Part shown: positions 1 to 6,913 of the stretch, piece by piece
Layout of the letters: every line of letters begins with the position of its first letter
Numbering within the stretch: position 1 is the stretch's first letter
NCBI GenBank assembly: GCA_045536305.1
Contig: JAZSNH010000054.1
Span: forward strand, 1-64,000
DNA length: 64,000 bases
Source: JAISGQ01 sp045536305
GTDB lineage: Bacteria; Bacillota; Clostridia; Oscillospirales; Acutalibacteraceae
Direction of reading: 5' to 3'
Translations under genes and position numbers: made by a program
The notes under the pieces: model-generated
What the model was told of the DNA's origin: nothing
The model's input: the letters and a program-made list of their open reading frames with translations, nothing else
The model's database searches: none

Positions 1-166
1 TGCTCTGTGCGTACTGTGCATCATGGATATTGGCCCCTACTGATGTGCCTGCCCTTGCAAGCTGATCTGTCATATAGGAGCTTTTTGGTGCAGTTACGCC
101 GTCAACAAGATTCACAATCGCAACCGCAAATTCAAAAGATAAGTCAAGTAATTTGTTTTCGGACAT
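1..166 (-). CDS. Four-helix-bundle (S23/Avd-like) protein, partial
   Basis: The first 55 or so residues run off the left edge of the window. They read MSENKLLDLSFEFAVAIVNL and continue with a 'SYMTDQLARAGTSVGANIHDAQYAQS' type stretch, shown here only in part. The 'L-x-R-A-(x)-T-S-V-G-A-N' block is typical of the 23S intervening-sequence protein / Avd-like four-helix-bundle family. These are small basic oligomeric proteins of unclear cellular role, related to the accessory protein of diversity-generating retroelements. The ATG at 166 is preceded by an AAGAAGG ribosome binding site, and a promoter sits just upstream. No reverse transcriptase is visible in the window, so an Avd role is not implied. 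The neighbouring hairpin array is described separately. Confidence 0.8.
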   Translation of the reverse strand, partial: MSENKLLDLSFEFAVAIVNLVDGVTAPKSSYMTDQLARAGTSVGANIHDAQYAQS

Positions 167-188
167 AAATACACCTTCTTTCATCGGT

Positions 189-217
189 ATTATATCATAA
201 AATGTTGTGTTTTTCAA
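189..217 (-). promoter_or_regulatory. Sigma-A-type promoter of the four-helix-bundle gene
   Basis: Reading the minus strand, TTGAAA (217-212) and TATAAT (194-189) are separated by 17 bases. Transcription would begin near 182 and give a leader of about 16 nt. The promoter lies between the hairpin array and the gene, so the array would be upstream DNA rather than part of this mRNA. Confidence 0.65.
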
Positions 218-221
218 TGAT

Positions 222-377
222 ATATCGCTGACGCGATATGATATACAGCGTTGCTGTATGATATATTTGCTTTGCAAATATGATATAATATCCGTTCCTT
301 CATATGCCGAAGGCATATATCATCGCACAAAGTGCGATATCATACCGAAGGTATATCACCCGTTCCGAGAGGAACGG
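222..377. repeat. Tandem array of seven distinct small hairpins
   Basis: Seven consecutive perfect inverted repeats, each with its own arm sequence: ATATCGC (222-239), ATACAGC (243-259), ATATTTGC (263-281), ATATGCC (302-318), ATCGCAC (322-338), ATACC (342-354) and CCGTTCC (360-377). Loops are 3-4 nt. Most units begin or end in ATAT and are separated by short TGATAT or ATCA spacers. The arms differ in sequence but keep the same geometry. A copy of CCGTTCC near 291-297 can also pair with GGAACGG at 371-377 and so enclose units 4-6. This is not a CRISPR: there is no constant repeat and no spacer of constant length. Confidence 0.85.
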
Positions 378-384
378 ACATCAT

Positions 385-427
385 TGAAAAAGAGAACTTT
401 TGTCGGCAGACAAAAGTTTTCTTTTTC
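385..427 (-). terminator. Rho-independent terminator of tmRNA
   Basis: A long stem (385-403 with 408-426, loop of four) directly follows the tmRNA 3' CCA. On the minus strand it ends in CTCTTTTTC, as expected for an intrinsic terminator. Confidence 0.75.
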
Positions 428-428
428 A

Positions 429-777
429 TGGTGGAGGCGACGGGAGTTGAACCCGTGTCCGAAAACCGCTCACCACAGCTTTCTCCGAGCGCAGCCTATC
501 TTTTAGGATTCCCCTCGCTTGCCGCCGATTGGCAGGCTGCAAGCTACGGTAGTCTTTAATGCATGACTCGGGTCAAGACATTCCCGTGTTCACGTTCACC
601 GCTAAATCACGCCCCAAACGAAGCCGCGGTACTCTCCGCCGGGACGGCCGCCTTTAATTAGGCAGCAAATGCAACTTTATTGTTGTCGTTTATTGTTTAA
701 GTTTGAGCTTTTATAGTGGTGCCCGCCACTGCTCGCTTACCATGACTCACAATCCCCGTCGAAGCCTTTACGCCCCC
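429..777 (-). tRNA. ssrA: tmRNA (transfer-messenger RNA)
   Basis: This 349-nt RNA rescues stalled ribosomes by acting as alanyl-tRNA and then as mRNA for a degradation tag; it is entered as tRNA because no tmRNA class exists. The 5' end GGGGGCG (777-771) pairs with CGCCUCC near the 3' end, and CCA is encoded (431-429). The TpsiC-type arm GGGTTCAACTCCC is present. The tag frame reads ...N-D-N-N-K-V-A-F-A-A and then TAA, with the tag codons around 660-690. The single-piece layout is the standard one. Its partner gene smpB is in the same window at 58.3-58.8 kb. It has its own promoter (796-824) and terminator (385-427). Confidence 0.96.
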
Positions 778-795
778 GTGTATTGTGTGTTTCAT

Positions 796-824
796 AGTAT
801 AGCATAGCCTTTTTTGTGCGTCAA
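796..824 (-). promoter_or_regulatory. Promoter of tmRNA
   Basis: Minus strand: TTGACG (824-819), 17-base spacer, TATACT (801-796). It would start transcription about 12 nt before the mature tmRNA 5' end. Confidence 0.75.
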
Positions 825-865
825 TATTCTCATTTTATTTTATATAATATTTCCTTACGAAATTA

Positions 866-894
866 TTGACAAAACCTGTCCCCTGTGGTATTAT
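866..894 (+). promoter_or_regulatory. Promoter of the rplU operon
   Basis: TTGACA (866-871) and TATTAT (889-894) with 17 bases between them, directly ahead of the L21 leader. It is divergent from the tmRNA promoter, with about 40 bp separating the two -35 elements. Confidence 0.85.
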
Positions 895-900
895 ATTTCA

Positions 901-976
901 GCCGCATGCCCCGGGTCAAAGCAGCTTCGGCTCACCTAGGTAAGGCAGCGAGACTGATAATAAGGCAGGTGCAACA
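901..976 (+). promoter_or_regulatory. Ribosomal protein L21 leader (5' UTR)
   Basis: The 5' UTR of about 80 nt between the promoter and rplU carries short pairable blocks, for example AGCAGCTTCGGCT near 919-931 and the AGGCAGGTG region before the start. It resembles the L21 leader found upstream of rplU in many Firmicutes, thought to be bound by L21 for autoregulation. The family assignment is from position and general appearance; a covariance search with the L21_leader model would decide it. Confidence 0.55.
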
Positions 977-980
977 CTCA

Positions 981-1289
981 ATGTACGCAATCATCGTAAC
1001 AGGCGGCAAGCAGTATAAGGTTGAAAAGGGCGACGAGATCTATGTAGAGCTTCTCGACGTCGAGGCAGATGACGAGGTTACCTTCCAGGTAATGGCTCTC
1101 GGCTCTGATGACGGCATCACCGTTGGTGCTCCTTATGTTGATTCCGCAAGCGTAACCGCTAAGGTTCTCAAGAACGGCAAGGGCAAGAAGGTCAACATCT
1201 TCACCTATAAGCCGAAGAAGGGTTATGCTAAGAGAAAGGGTCACAGACAGCCCTACACTAAGGTACAGATTACCGCTATCAATGCATAA
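981..1289 (+). CDS. rplU: 50S ribosomal protein L21
   Basis: 102 residues, the usual L21 length, starting MYAIIVTGGKQYKVEKGDEI and ending with the 'KKGYAKRKGHRQPYTKVQI' type block that contacts 23S rRNA. The frame is open upstream to 885, but that stretch contains the -10 box and the leader, so the ATG at 981 is taken; it has an AGGCAGGTG site before it. It is first in the rplU-prp-rpmA operon and its stop codon overlaps the prp start by one base. Confidence 0.97.
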   Translation: MYAIIVTGGKQYKVEKGDEIYVELLDVEADDEVTFQVMALGSDDGITVGAPYVDSASVTAKVLKNGKGKKVNIFTYKPKKGYAKRKGHRQPYTKVQITAINA

Positions 1290-1627
1290 TGACTGAGATC
1301 AATTTTCTTTACTGCGGAAAGCTTTTGGCCGGCTTTGAAATGAGCGGCCATGCAGACGATTCGCAGGTTGAGGGCGAGGCTGTTCTTTGTGCCGCCCTCT
1401 CTTCCGCAGCCTATCTCGTCGCTAACACCATTACCGATATACTCCATGTTGATGCTGATATCGAGGTGGACGAGGGCTACATGATGCTCGTCGCTCCCGA
1501 GGAGGAGCTTGAGCACTGCGCTGATATTCTCAACGGCCTAAGACTTCATTTTGTGTCCCTTGCCGAGGATTACAGCGACAACATCACATTAAACGACATG
1601 GAGGTGCAGTATAATGCTGAAGATTAA
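1289..1627 (+). CDS. prp: Ribosomal-processing cysteine protease Prp
   Basis: 112 residues of the Prp (YsxB) family, a cysteine protease that removes the N-terminal extension of ribosomal protein L27 in Firmicutes and relatives. The catalytic pair is visible: His21 in S-G-H-A and Cys34 in L-C-A-A-L-S. It lies between rplU and rpmA, the invariant position for this gene, and overlaps rplU by 1 nt and rpmA by 14 nt, which suggests translational coupling. Its substrate is the next gene, whose product carries the matching cleavage site. Confidence 0.95.
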   Translation: MTEINFLYCGKLLAGFEMSGHADDSQVEGEAVLCAALSSAAYLVANTITDILHVDADIEVDEGYMMLVAPEEELEHCADILNGLRLHFVSLAEDYSDNITLNDMEVQYNAED

Positions 1628-1898
1628 TATACAGCTGTTCGCTCATAAAAAGGGAATGGGTTCCACCAAGAACGGTCGTGAATCCGAATCCAAAAGACTC
1701 GGCGCTAAGAGAGCTGACGGTCAGTTTGTTCTCGCAGGCAACGTTCTTTACAGACAGAGAGGCACCCACATCCATCCCGGTGAGAATGTAGGCATCGGTA
1801 CCGATGATACTCTCTATGCTAAGGTTGACGGTGTTCTCAGATTTGAGAGACTCGGCAGAGACCGCAAGAAGGCAAGCGTTTATCCCGTCGAGCAGTAA
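1614..1898 (+). CDS. rpmA: 50S ribosomal protein L27 with cleavable N-terminus
   Basis: 94 residues. The protein begins M-L-K-I-N-I-Q-L-F before A-H-K-K-G. In Firmicutes with Prp this nine-residue extension is cut after Phe to expose the Ala-His-Lys-Lys N-terminus that reaches the peptidyl-transferase centre. Both protease and substrate are therefore present. The remainder, including G-S-T-K-N-G-R-E-S and R-Q-R-G-T-H-I-H-P-G, is ordinary L27. It is followed immediately by a strong terminator. Confidence 0.97.
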   Translation: MLKINIQLFAHKKGMGSTKNGRESESKRLGAKRADGQFVLAGNVLYRQRGTHIHPGENVGIGTDDTLYAKVDGVLRFERLGRDRKKASVYPVEQ

Positions 1899-1907
1899 GG
1901 AATTTGA

Positions 1908-1934
1908 CCCGAGGCTTTCTGCCTCGGGTTTTTT
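1908..1934 (+). terminator. Terminator after rpmA
   Basis: CCCGAGGC (1908-1915), loop TTTCT, GCCTCGGG (1921-1928), then six T. A textbook intrinsic terminator closing the ribosomal-protein operon. Confidence 0.93.
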
Positions 1935-1966
1935 CGTGATTTTAACGTTGTAAACAGGAGAAGAGT

Positions 1967-2782
1967 ATGATTGAAATTTCAAGAGAAAAAAGAAGTATTT
2001 TAAAGCCTCTTTACAGATGGACTGCGGACACCTCGGTCATATCCTGTCTCGAAGGGCGAAATTCTTCCCGCGCATGGGCAGACAATGCTGAAAATCCCAC
2101 CGCCGCTGTTGTTCAGCTCGGCGGTTTCAGAAAAAACAGCGGTGCCTTTTCTTTCATCGCAGGCGATCCTGCTTCTCCCTGTGCAAAGGAACTTATTATG
2201 GCGTGGCCGGAGGAGTTTCTCGGTCTGGGCACCATTCTCGTTCCCGAAAACAAAGAATGGGCTGCGCTTATAAAAGAGGTTTTGGGGGAACGCTATAACG
2301 AGGAAGAGCGTTACGCCACAAGCAAGACCGAAAATCATTTTGATAAAGATAAATTAGCATATTATGCAGGTCTCATTCCCGACGGCTACGAAACAAGGTT
2401 TATAGACCGAGAGCTTTTCCCCATGGCAGAAAAGCTGCCTTGGTCGATCGAGGGAGTCGGGAATTTCAGAGACTATGATGAATTTGAAAACAACAATGCC
2501 ATTGGTGTTGCTGCGCTGAAGGACGGAGAGATCGTCTGCATCGCTTCCTCCTTCTCTGCATACAGCGGCGGCATTGAAATTGAAATAGATACTCACACAG
2601 AGCATCGCAGAAAGGGACTTGCCCGAGCCTGTGTATCGCGTCTCATTCTTGAATGTCTCGGCAGGGGGCTTTATCCGAGCTGGGACGCCGCAACAAAGAT
2701 ATCACTTTCCATAGCCGAAAGTCTCGGCTATGTGTTTGACAAATCATATATCGCACATTGGATCTCTCACGAAAAGGAGTGA
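1967..2782 (+). CDS. GNAT family N-acetyltransferase
   Basis: 271 residues. The C-terminal half has the GNAT acetyl-CoA site: 'EIEIDTHTEHRRKGLA' (about residues 204-219, the R-R-K-G-L-A version of the Q/RxxGxG/A loop), then R-L-I-L-E-C-L-G-R-G-L-Y-P-S-W-D and A-E-S-L-G-Y. The 'LERGLYPxWD' signature belongs to the GNAT_acetyltran type related to ZmaR-like proteins. The acceptor is unknown. The ATG at 1967 follows an AGGAGAAG site. It sits between the L27 terminator and obgE with seven bases to the latter, so it is probably cotranscribed with obgE. Confidence 0.8.
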   Translation: MIEISREKRSILKPLYRWTADTSVISCLEGRNSSRAWADNAENPTAAVVQLGGFRKNSGAFSFIAGDPASPCAKELIMAWPEEFLGLGTILVPENKEWAALIKEVLGERYNEEERYATSKTENHFDKDKLAYYAGLIPDGYETRFIDRELFPMAEKLPWSIEGVGNFRDYDEFENNNAIGVAALKDGEIVCIASSFSAYSGGIEIEIDTHTEHRRKGLARACVSRLILECLGRGLYPSWDAATKISLSIAESLGYVFDKSYIAHWISHEKE

Positions 2783-2789
2783 ACACCCC

Positions 2790-4061
2790 ATGTTTATAGA
2801 TACCGCTAAAATAAGCATCAAGGCCGGAAAGGGCGGCGACGGTGCTGTTTCGTTTCACAGGGAGAAATATATAGCCTCCGGCGGTCCCGACGGCGGCGAC
2901 GGCGGAAAGGGCGGAAATATAATTTTTCAGGTCGATACGAACCTTTCTACCCTTTCGGATTTCCGCTATAAAAGAAAATACGCCGCCGAAAATGGCGAAA
3001 ACGGAAAATCAGGCAGATGCTTCGGCAAAAACGGCAAGGATCTTATTATAAAGGTCCCTCAGGGCACTTTAGTGCTTGATGATGAGTCGGGCAGAATAAT
3101 CGCAGATATGTCTGATGCAGAACCCAAAATCATTGCAAAGGGCGGCCGCGGCGGTTGGGGCAACACCCATTTTGCAACCCCTACCAGACAGGCTCCGCGC
3201 TTTTCAAAGCCCGGTACTGCAGGCGAGGAAATGATAGTTCGTCTTGAGCTTAAGCTTCTTGCAGATGTTGGCCTTGTCGGATTTCCGAATGTCGGCAAAT
3301 CCTCCCTTATAGCCGCTGTCAGCGAAGCAAAGCCTGAGATAAAAAACTATCACTTTACTACCATCACGCCTAATCTCGGTGTTGTTCGGCGCGGAGAAGG
3401 CGTCAGCTTTGTTATGGCCGATATCCCCGGCCTTATAGAGGGCGCAAGCGAGGGACTCGGTCTTGGACATCAGTTTCTTCGTCATGTAGACAGATGCAGG
3501 CTTTTAGTTCATGTTGTTGATGTTGCAGGAAGTGAAGGACGCGATCCTGTCAGCGATTTTGAGCTTATCAACAAGGAGCTTCACAATTACAGTGAGGATC
3601 TGGCAGAACGTCCGATGATAGTTGCGGCCAATAAATCCGATCTTGCAACAGACGAACAGATTGCCGATTTTGAAAAATACTGCACCGCTAACGGTTATGA
3701 ATGCTTTACCATAATGGCCCCTATAAACGTCGGCACAGATGAGCTTCTCAACAAAATAACCGAGATGCTTTCTACTCTCCCCCCTGTTATCAGATATGAG
3801 CCGGAGCCTATGCCCGAGCCCGATCTCACCTCTATCAATGATCGTTCGGTCAGGGTCACTGTTCACGATGGAGTTTACTTTGTTGAAGGAGAATGGCTGC
3901 TTGATGTCATGCGCCGTATTGACTTTGACGATTATGAATCTCTCTCCTACTTTGAGCGTGTTCTTACTCAGACAGGAGTTATTGATGCTCTTGTAAAAGC
4001 AGGCATCAAGGAAAAGGATACCGTTTCTATTTATGATCTCGAATTTGACTTTATATTCTGA
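2790..4061 (+). CDS. obgE: GTPase Obg/CgtA
   Basis: 423 residues. An N-terminal glycine-rich Obg fold (1-157, with G-G-D-G-A-V-S-F and D-G-G-D-G-G-K-G-G) precedes the G domain: G1 G-F-P-N-V-G-K-S-S, G3 D-I-P-G-L-I-E-G-A, G4 N-K-S-D. A C-terminal OCT domain follows (about 345-423). Obg binds the 50S subunit and acts in late ribosome assembly and in stress and sporulation signalling. The frame is open further upstream, but the ATG at 2790 has a well-placed AAAGGAG and matches the family N-terminus M-F-I-D-x-A-x-I. It is near rplU/rpmA, as in most Firmicutes. Confidence 0.97.
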   Translation: MFIDTAKISIKAGKGGDGAVSFHREKYIASGGPDGGDGGKGGNIIFQVDTNLSTLSDFRYKRKYAAENGENGKSGRCFGKNGKDLIIKVPQGTLVLDDESGRIIADMSDAEPKIIAKGGRGGWGNTHFATPTRQAPRFSKPGTAGEEMIVRLELKLLADVGLVGFPNVGKSSLIAAVSEAKPEIKNYHFTTITPNLGVVRRGEGVSFVMADIPGLIEGASEGLGLGHQFLRHVDRCRLLVHVVDVAGSEGRDPVSDFELINKELHNYSEDLAERPMIVAANKSDLATDEQIADFEKYCTANGYECFTIMAPINVGTDELLNKITEMLSTLPPVIRYEPEPMPEPDLTSINDRSVRVTVHDGVYFVEGEWLLDVMRRIDFDDYESLSYFERVLTQTGVIDALVKAGIKEKDTVSIYDLEFDFIF

Positions 4062-4079
4062 TAAAAGAGGGTGTATCAA

Positions 4080-4481
4080 ATGAGCAGATTACTTGACCTT
4101 CCCTGCAATCCGAAAAGCTACAGTCCGGCTGCGCTTGCTTTTATAGGTGATGCGGTATACACTCTGCTTTCACGAGAATGCCTGCTTTGTGAGGGGAATT
4201 GTCCTTCAAATCAGCTGCACAATAAAAGCGTACAGCAGGTAAGATGCGAAGCTCAGGCGAAAGCTCTTGATATCATCTTCGGTCTTCTTACCGAAAAAGA
4301 ACAGGATATCTGCCGCAGAGGGCGAAATCTTCACACAACACACACACCCAAAAATTCAAGCAATGCCGACTATCACAACGCCACCGCACTGGAGGCGCTG
4401 TTTGGATGGCTTTACGTAAACGGTGATACAAAGCGCATACGCGAGCTGTTTACCGTAATCGATGAAAGGCAAGGAGATTGA
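4080..4481 (+). CDS. mrnC: Mini-ribonuclease 3
   Basis: 133 residues of RNase III catalytic-domain type without a double-stranded-RNA-binding domain, as expected for Mini-III, which matures 23S rRNA ends in Firmicutes. Visible features are A-L-A-F-I-G-D-A-V-Y near the N-terminus (the signature helix carrying an acidic metal ligand), R-R-G-R-N and the C-terminal A-T-A-L-E-A-L-F-G-W-L-Y block with the second acidic residue. The start at 4080 is preceded by AAAGAGGG; an earlier in-frame GTG at 4071 overlaps that site and is less likely. Confidence 0.9.
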   Translation: MSRLLDLPCNPKSYSPAALAFIGDAVYTLLSRECLLCEGNCPSNQLHNKSVQQVRCEAQAKALDIIFGLLTEKEQDICRRGRNLHTTHTPKNSSNADYHNATALEALFGWLYVNGDTKRIRELFTVIDERQGD

Positions 4482-4485
4482 ATAT

Positions 4486-5370
4486 ATGGCAAGATCACGT
4501 AAATCACGCATAAAAGGCATATTGACCGATGTTCTCTTTTTTGTCATGGGATGCTTTCTTTATGCCGTGTCCGTAAGCTCGTTTACCGCGCCTAACAATA
4601 TCGCACCCGGCGGTGTAACAGGTATTGCCACCGTTCTCAATCACCTTTTCGGCACTCACATAGGTATGATGATAATCATACTCAACACCCCTCTTATCAT
4701 TGCAGGCTTTATTATTCTCGGCTGGAGATTTGTGATGCGCTCACTTATCTGTCTTCTTACCTCTTCCTTTATGATAGACGGTATCGCTATTTTCTTTCCC
4801 ACTCTCGTTTACACCTCTAACCCTCTTCTTGCTGCCATATTTGGCGGTGTTATAGGCGGAGCGGGACTGTCACTTATTTATCTGCGCGGCGGTTCCACGG
4901 GCGGAACCGATGTTGCTGCCAAAATACTGAATAAGTACAGGCCTCATCTAAAGCTCGGCACAGCTATTATGATGTTCGATCTTGCGGTTGTGGCTGCAGC
5001 TACTTTTGTTTACAGAGACGTTGAACTGGCTCTGCTTGCTGTTGTTACTATATTCCTCGTAGGCCAGGTCATAGATAAGGTTATGGACGGCCTTGATATG
5101 GGCAAGCTGATGTTTGTTGTCACCAAAAACACCAAGGAGGTCGGTGCTGCCATTATGACAAAAATGGACAGAGGCGCTACCGTACTCAAGGGTGAGGGTG
5201 CTTATTCCGGCGAGGATAAAAAAATCATTATGTGTGCCGTTCGCAGAAACGAAGCTTTCAGACTTAAGCAGATAGTCTATGATATAGACCCGTCCGCATT
5301 CATTATGGTCGGTGATGCTTCGCAGATATTCGGCGAAGGCTTCCGTCCAATAAAAGAAGAAGAGAAATAA
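4486..5370 (+). CDS. YitT family membrane protein
   Basis: 294 residues: about five hydrophobic segments in the first 190 residues (starting at 'GILTDVLFFVMGCFLYAVS'), then a soluble C-terminal DUF2179 domain (about 210-290, 'KLMFVVTKNTKEVGAAIM...RGATVLKGEGAYSG'). The glycine-rich P-G-G-V-T-G and R-G-G-S-T-G-G-T-D motifs are typical. Family function is not firmly known; a membrane transport role is usually assumed. The ATG at 4486 follows AAGGAGA; the frame extends upstream into mrnC, but that start lacks a good site. It is last in the plus-strand run, before a bidirectional terminator. Confidence 0.88.
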   Translation: MARSRKSRIKGILTDVLFFVMGCFLYAVSVSSFTAPNNIAPGGVTGIATVLNHLFGTHIGMMIIILNTPLIIAGFIILGWRFVMRSLICLLTSSFMIDGIAIFFPTLVYTSNPLLAAIFGGVIGGAGLSLIYLRGGSTGGTDVAAKILNKYRPHLKLGTAIMMFDLAVVAAATFVYRDVELALLAVVTIFLVGQVIDKVMDGLDMGKLMFVVTKNTKEVGAAIMTKMDRGATVLKGEGAYSGEDKKIIMCAVRRNEAFRLKQIVYDIDPSAFIMVGDASQIFGEGFRPIKEEEK

Positions 5371-5374
5371 CATC

Positions 5375-5407
5375 AATGCCGTGGGTTTTGCACCCACGGC
5401 ATTTTCT
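5375..5407. terminator. Bidirectional terminator between yitT and spoIVA
   Basis: A 12-bp stem (AATGCCGTGGGT / ACCCACGGCATT) with T-rich sequence on the plus side and A-rich sequence before it. It serves the convergent genes yitT (+) and spoIVA (-). Confidence 0.85.
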
Positions 5408-5408
5408 A

Positions 5409-6887
5409 TTAAAGAATAATGCAGATAAGGCCGTTGCAGCCTTCGTTGATGACGCGCTCGATGGTTTCCTGGAACTTCGCGCGAGCCTCGGAGGGCATGC
5501 GGCTGAGCTTATTATGCAAGCCTTCGTTCACAAGCTCATGGAGGGATTTGCCGAACATATTGGACTCCCATATCATGGATGGCTCTTCCTCGAACTCATT
5601 GAGCAGATAGTGCACCAGATCCTCCGACTGCTTTTCGCTTCCGACTATCGGGGCAACCTCTGTTGTAATATTTGCCTTTAGCATGTGGATAGATGGTGCG
5701 GAGGCTTTCAGGCGAACTCCGTATTTTCCGCCCTGCTTCATCATTTCCGGCTCCTCAAGGCTAAGCTCCTCGAGAGACGGCATCACTATGCCGTAGCCTG
5801 TTTCCTCTACCTGTCTGAGTGCCTCCTTGACTCTGTCATACTTGCGCTTTATTTCCGCAAGCTCAAGCATTGACCGAAGGAGTCCTGCTTCGTCCTCGAT
5901 TTCGATGCCTGTGTTTTCTCCGAGGATCTTATAAAACAGATTGGGCGTAATTGAAATATCAAGCTTTACTTTTCCCGAGCCCAGCTCTATTGCTGCAACT
6001 CTTGCACCGGTCACATGGCGGCACTGCGAAAGAGCCATGCATATATTTTCCACTTCACTTATCTTCTCTGCCTCCTTTGTGCTGCTTCTGATAGCAGAAA
6101 ACATTTCTGTTTTCAGCCAATGGCCCTTTTCCAGCGCACAAAGCCAGCGAGGAAGATTTATTGCCACCGATTTTATCGGAAATTCCATAAGGATCGTGGA
6201 AAGAATGCTTCGGATCTCTTCTTCGGTAATGGTCTGACAGTTTACCGCCACTACAGGCACTTTGTACTTTTCGTTAAGCTGTGCGGTCATTGCTGCCGAA
6301 TTTTCATTTAATGGATCGGTACAGTTTAAAAGCACCGCAAAGGGTTTTCCGAGCTCACGAAGCTCGTTTATCACTCTTTCCTCTGCCTCTTCATACTCTT
6401 CCCTCGGAATATCGGTAATACTGCCGTCGGTAGTTACCACCAGACCAATTGTGGAATGATCGGTAATTACCTTTTTTGTTCCAACCTCTGCCGCAAGATT
6501 AAACGGCACCTCTTCCTCAAACCACGGAGTCTTTACCATTCGCGGTGCGTTCTCCTCGATATATCCCAATGCGCTCGGAACAATATATCCGACACAGTCG
6601 ATCATACGTACCCTAAAGGATGCTACATCATCAACATTCACCTCGACCGCCTCTTCCGGAATAAACTTAGGCTCGGTGGTCATTATCGTCCTGCCTGCGG
6701 CAGACTGGGGCAGTTCATCGACAGCGCGTTCCATACTGTATTTGCTGTCGATATTGGGAATAACAAGCGTATCCATAAACTTCTTGATAAGAGTGGATTT
6801 GCCTGTACGCACGGGACCTACGACGCCGATATAGATATCACCGCCTGTACGCAGGGCGATATCTTTGTAAATTCGTAAATTTTCCAT
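5409..6887 (-). CDS. spoIVA: Stage IV sporulation protein A (coat morphogenetic ATPase)
   Basis: 492 residues, normal for SpoIVA, which polymerises by ATP hydrolysis on the forespore surface to form the basement layer of the spore coat. The P-loop V-G-P-V-R-T-G-K-S-T is at about 23-32, and a 'IDCVGYIVPSALGY' region with N-C-T-D further on matches the TRAFAC-like ATPase of the family. The C-terminal part includes the conserved end R-V-I-N-E-G-C-N-G-L-I-C-I-I-L. The start ATG at 6887 has AAAGGAGAAGAG upstream. It lies directly behind the SipL-like gene (26-nt gap), most likely the same transcript. Confidence 0.97.
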   Translation of the reverse strand: MENLRIYKDIALRTGGDIYIGVVGPVRTGKSTLIKKFMDTLVIPNIDSKYSMERAVDELPQSAAGRTIMTTEPKFIPEEAVEVNVDDVASFRVRMIDCVGYIVPSALGYIEENAPRMVKTPWFEEEVPFNLAAEVGTKKVITDHSTIGLVVTTDGSITDIPREEYEEAEERVINELRELGKPFAVLLNCTDPLNENSAAMTAQLNEKYKVPVVAVNCQTITEEEIRSILSTILMEFPIKSVAINLPRWLCALEKGHWLKTEMFSAIRSSTKEAEKISEVENICMALSQCRHVTGARVAAIELGSGKVKLDISITPNLFYKILGENTGIEIEDEAGLLRSMLELAEIKRKYDRVKEALRQVEETGYGIVMPSLEELSLEEPEMMKQGGKYGVRLKASAPSIHMLKANITTEVAPIVGSEKQSEDLVHYLLNEFEEEPSMIWESNMFGKSLHELVNEGLHNKLSRMPSEARAKFQETIERVINEGCNGLICIIL

Positions 6888-6913
6888 TTGCTCTTCTCCT
6901 TTCCGCCGCTTAC

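Noticed and set aside
222..377. CRISPR array
   Set aside because: Repeated structure, but no constant repeat sequence, no spacers of fixed length and no cas genes; each unit is its own palindrome.
1..380. Diversity-generating retroelement
   Set aside because: Only an S23/Avd-like fragment is present; no reverse transcriptase, template repeat or variable repeat is visible in the window.
885..980. N-terminal extension of L21
   Set aside because: The open frame runs through the -10 box and leader; normal L21 starts at 981.
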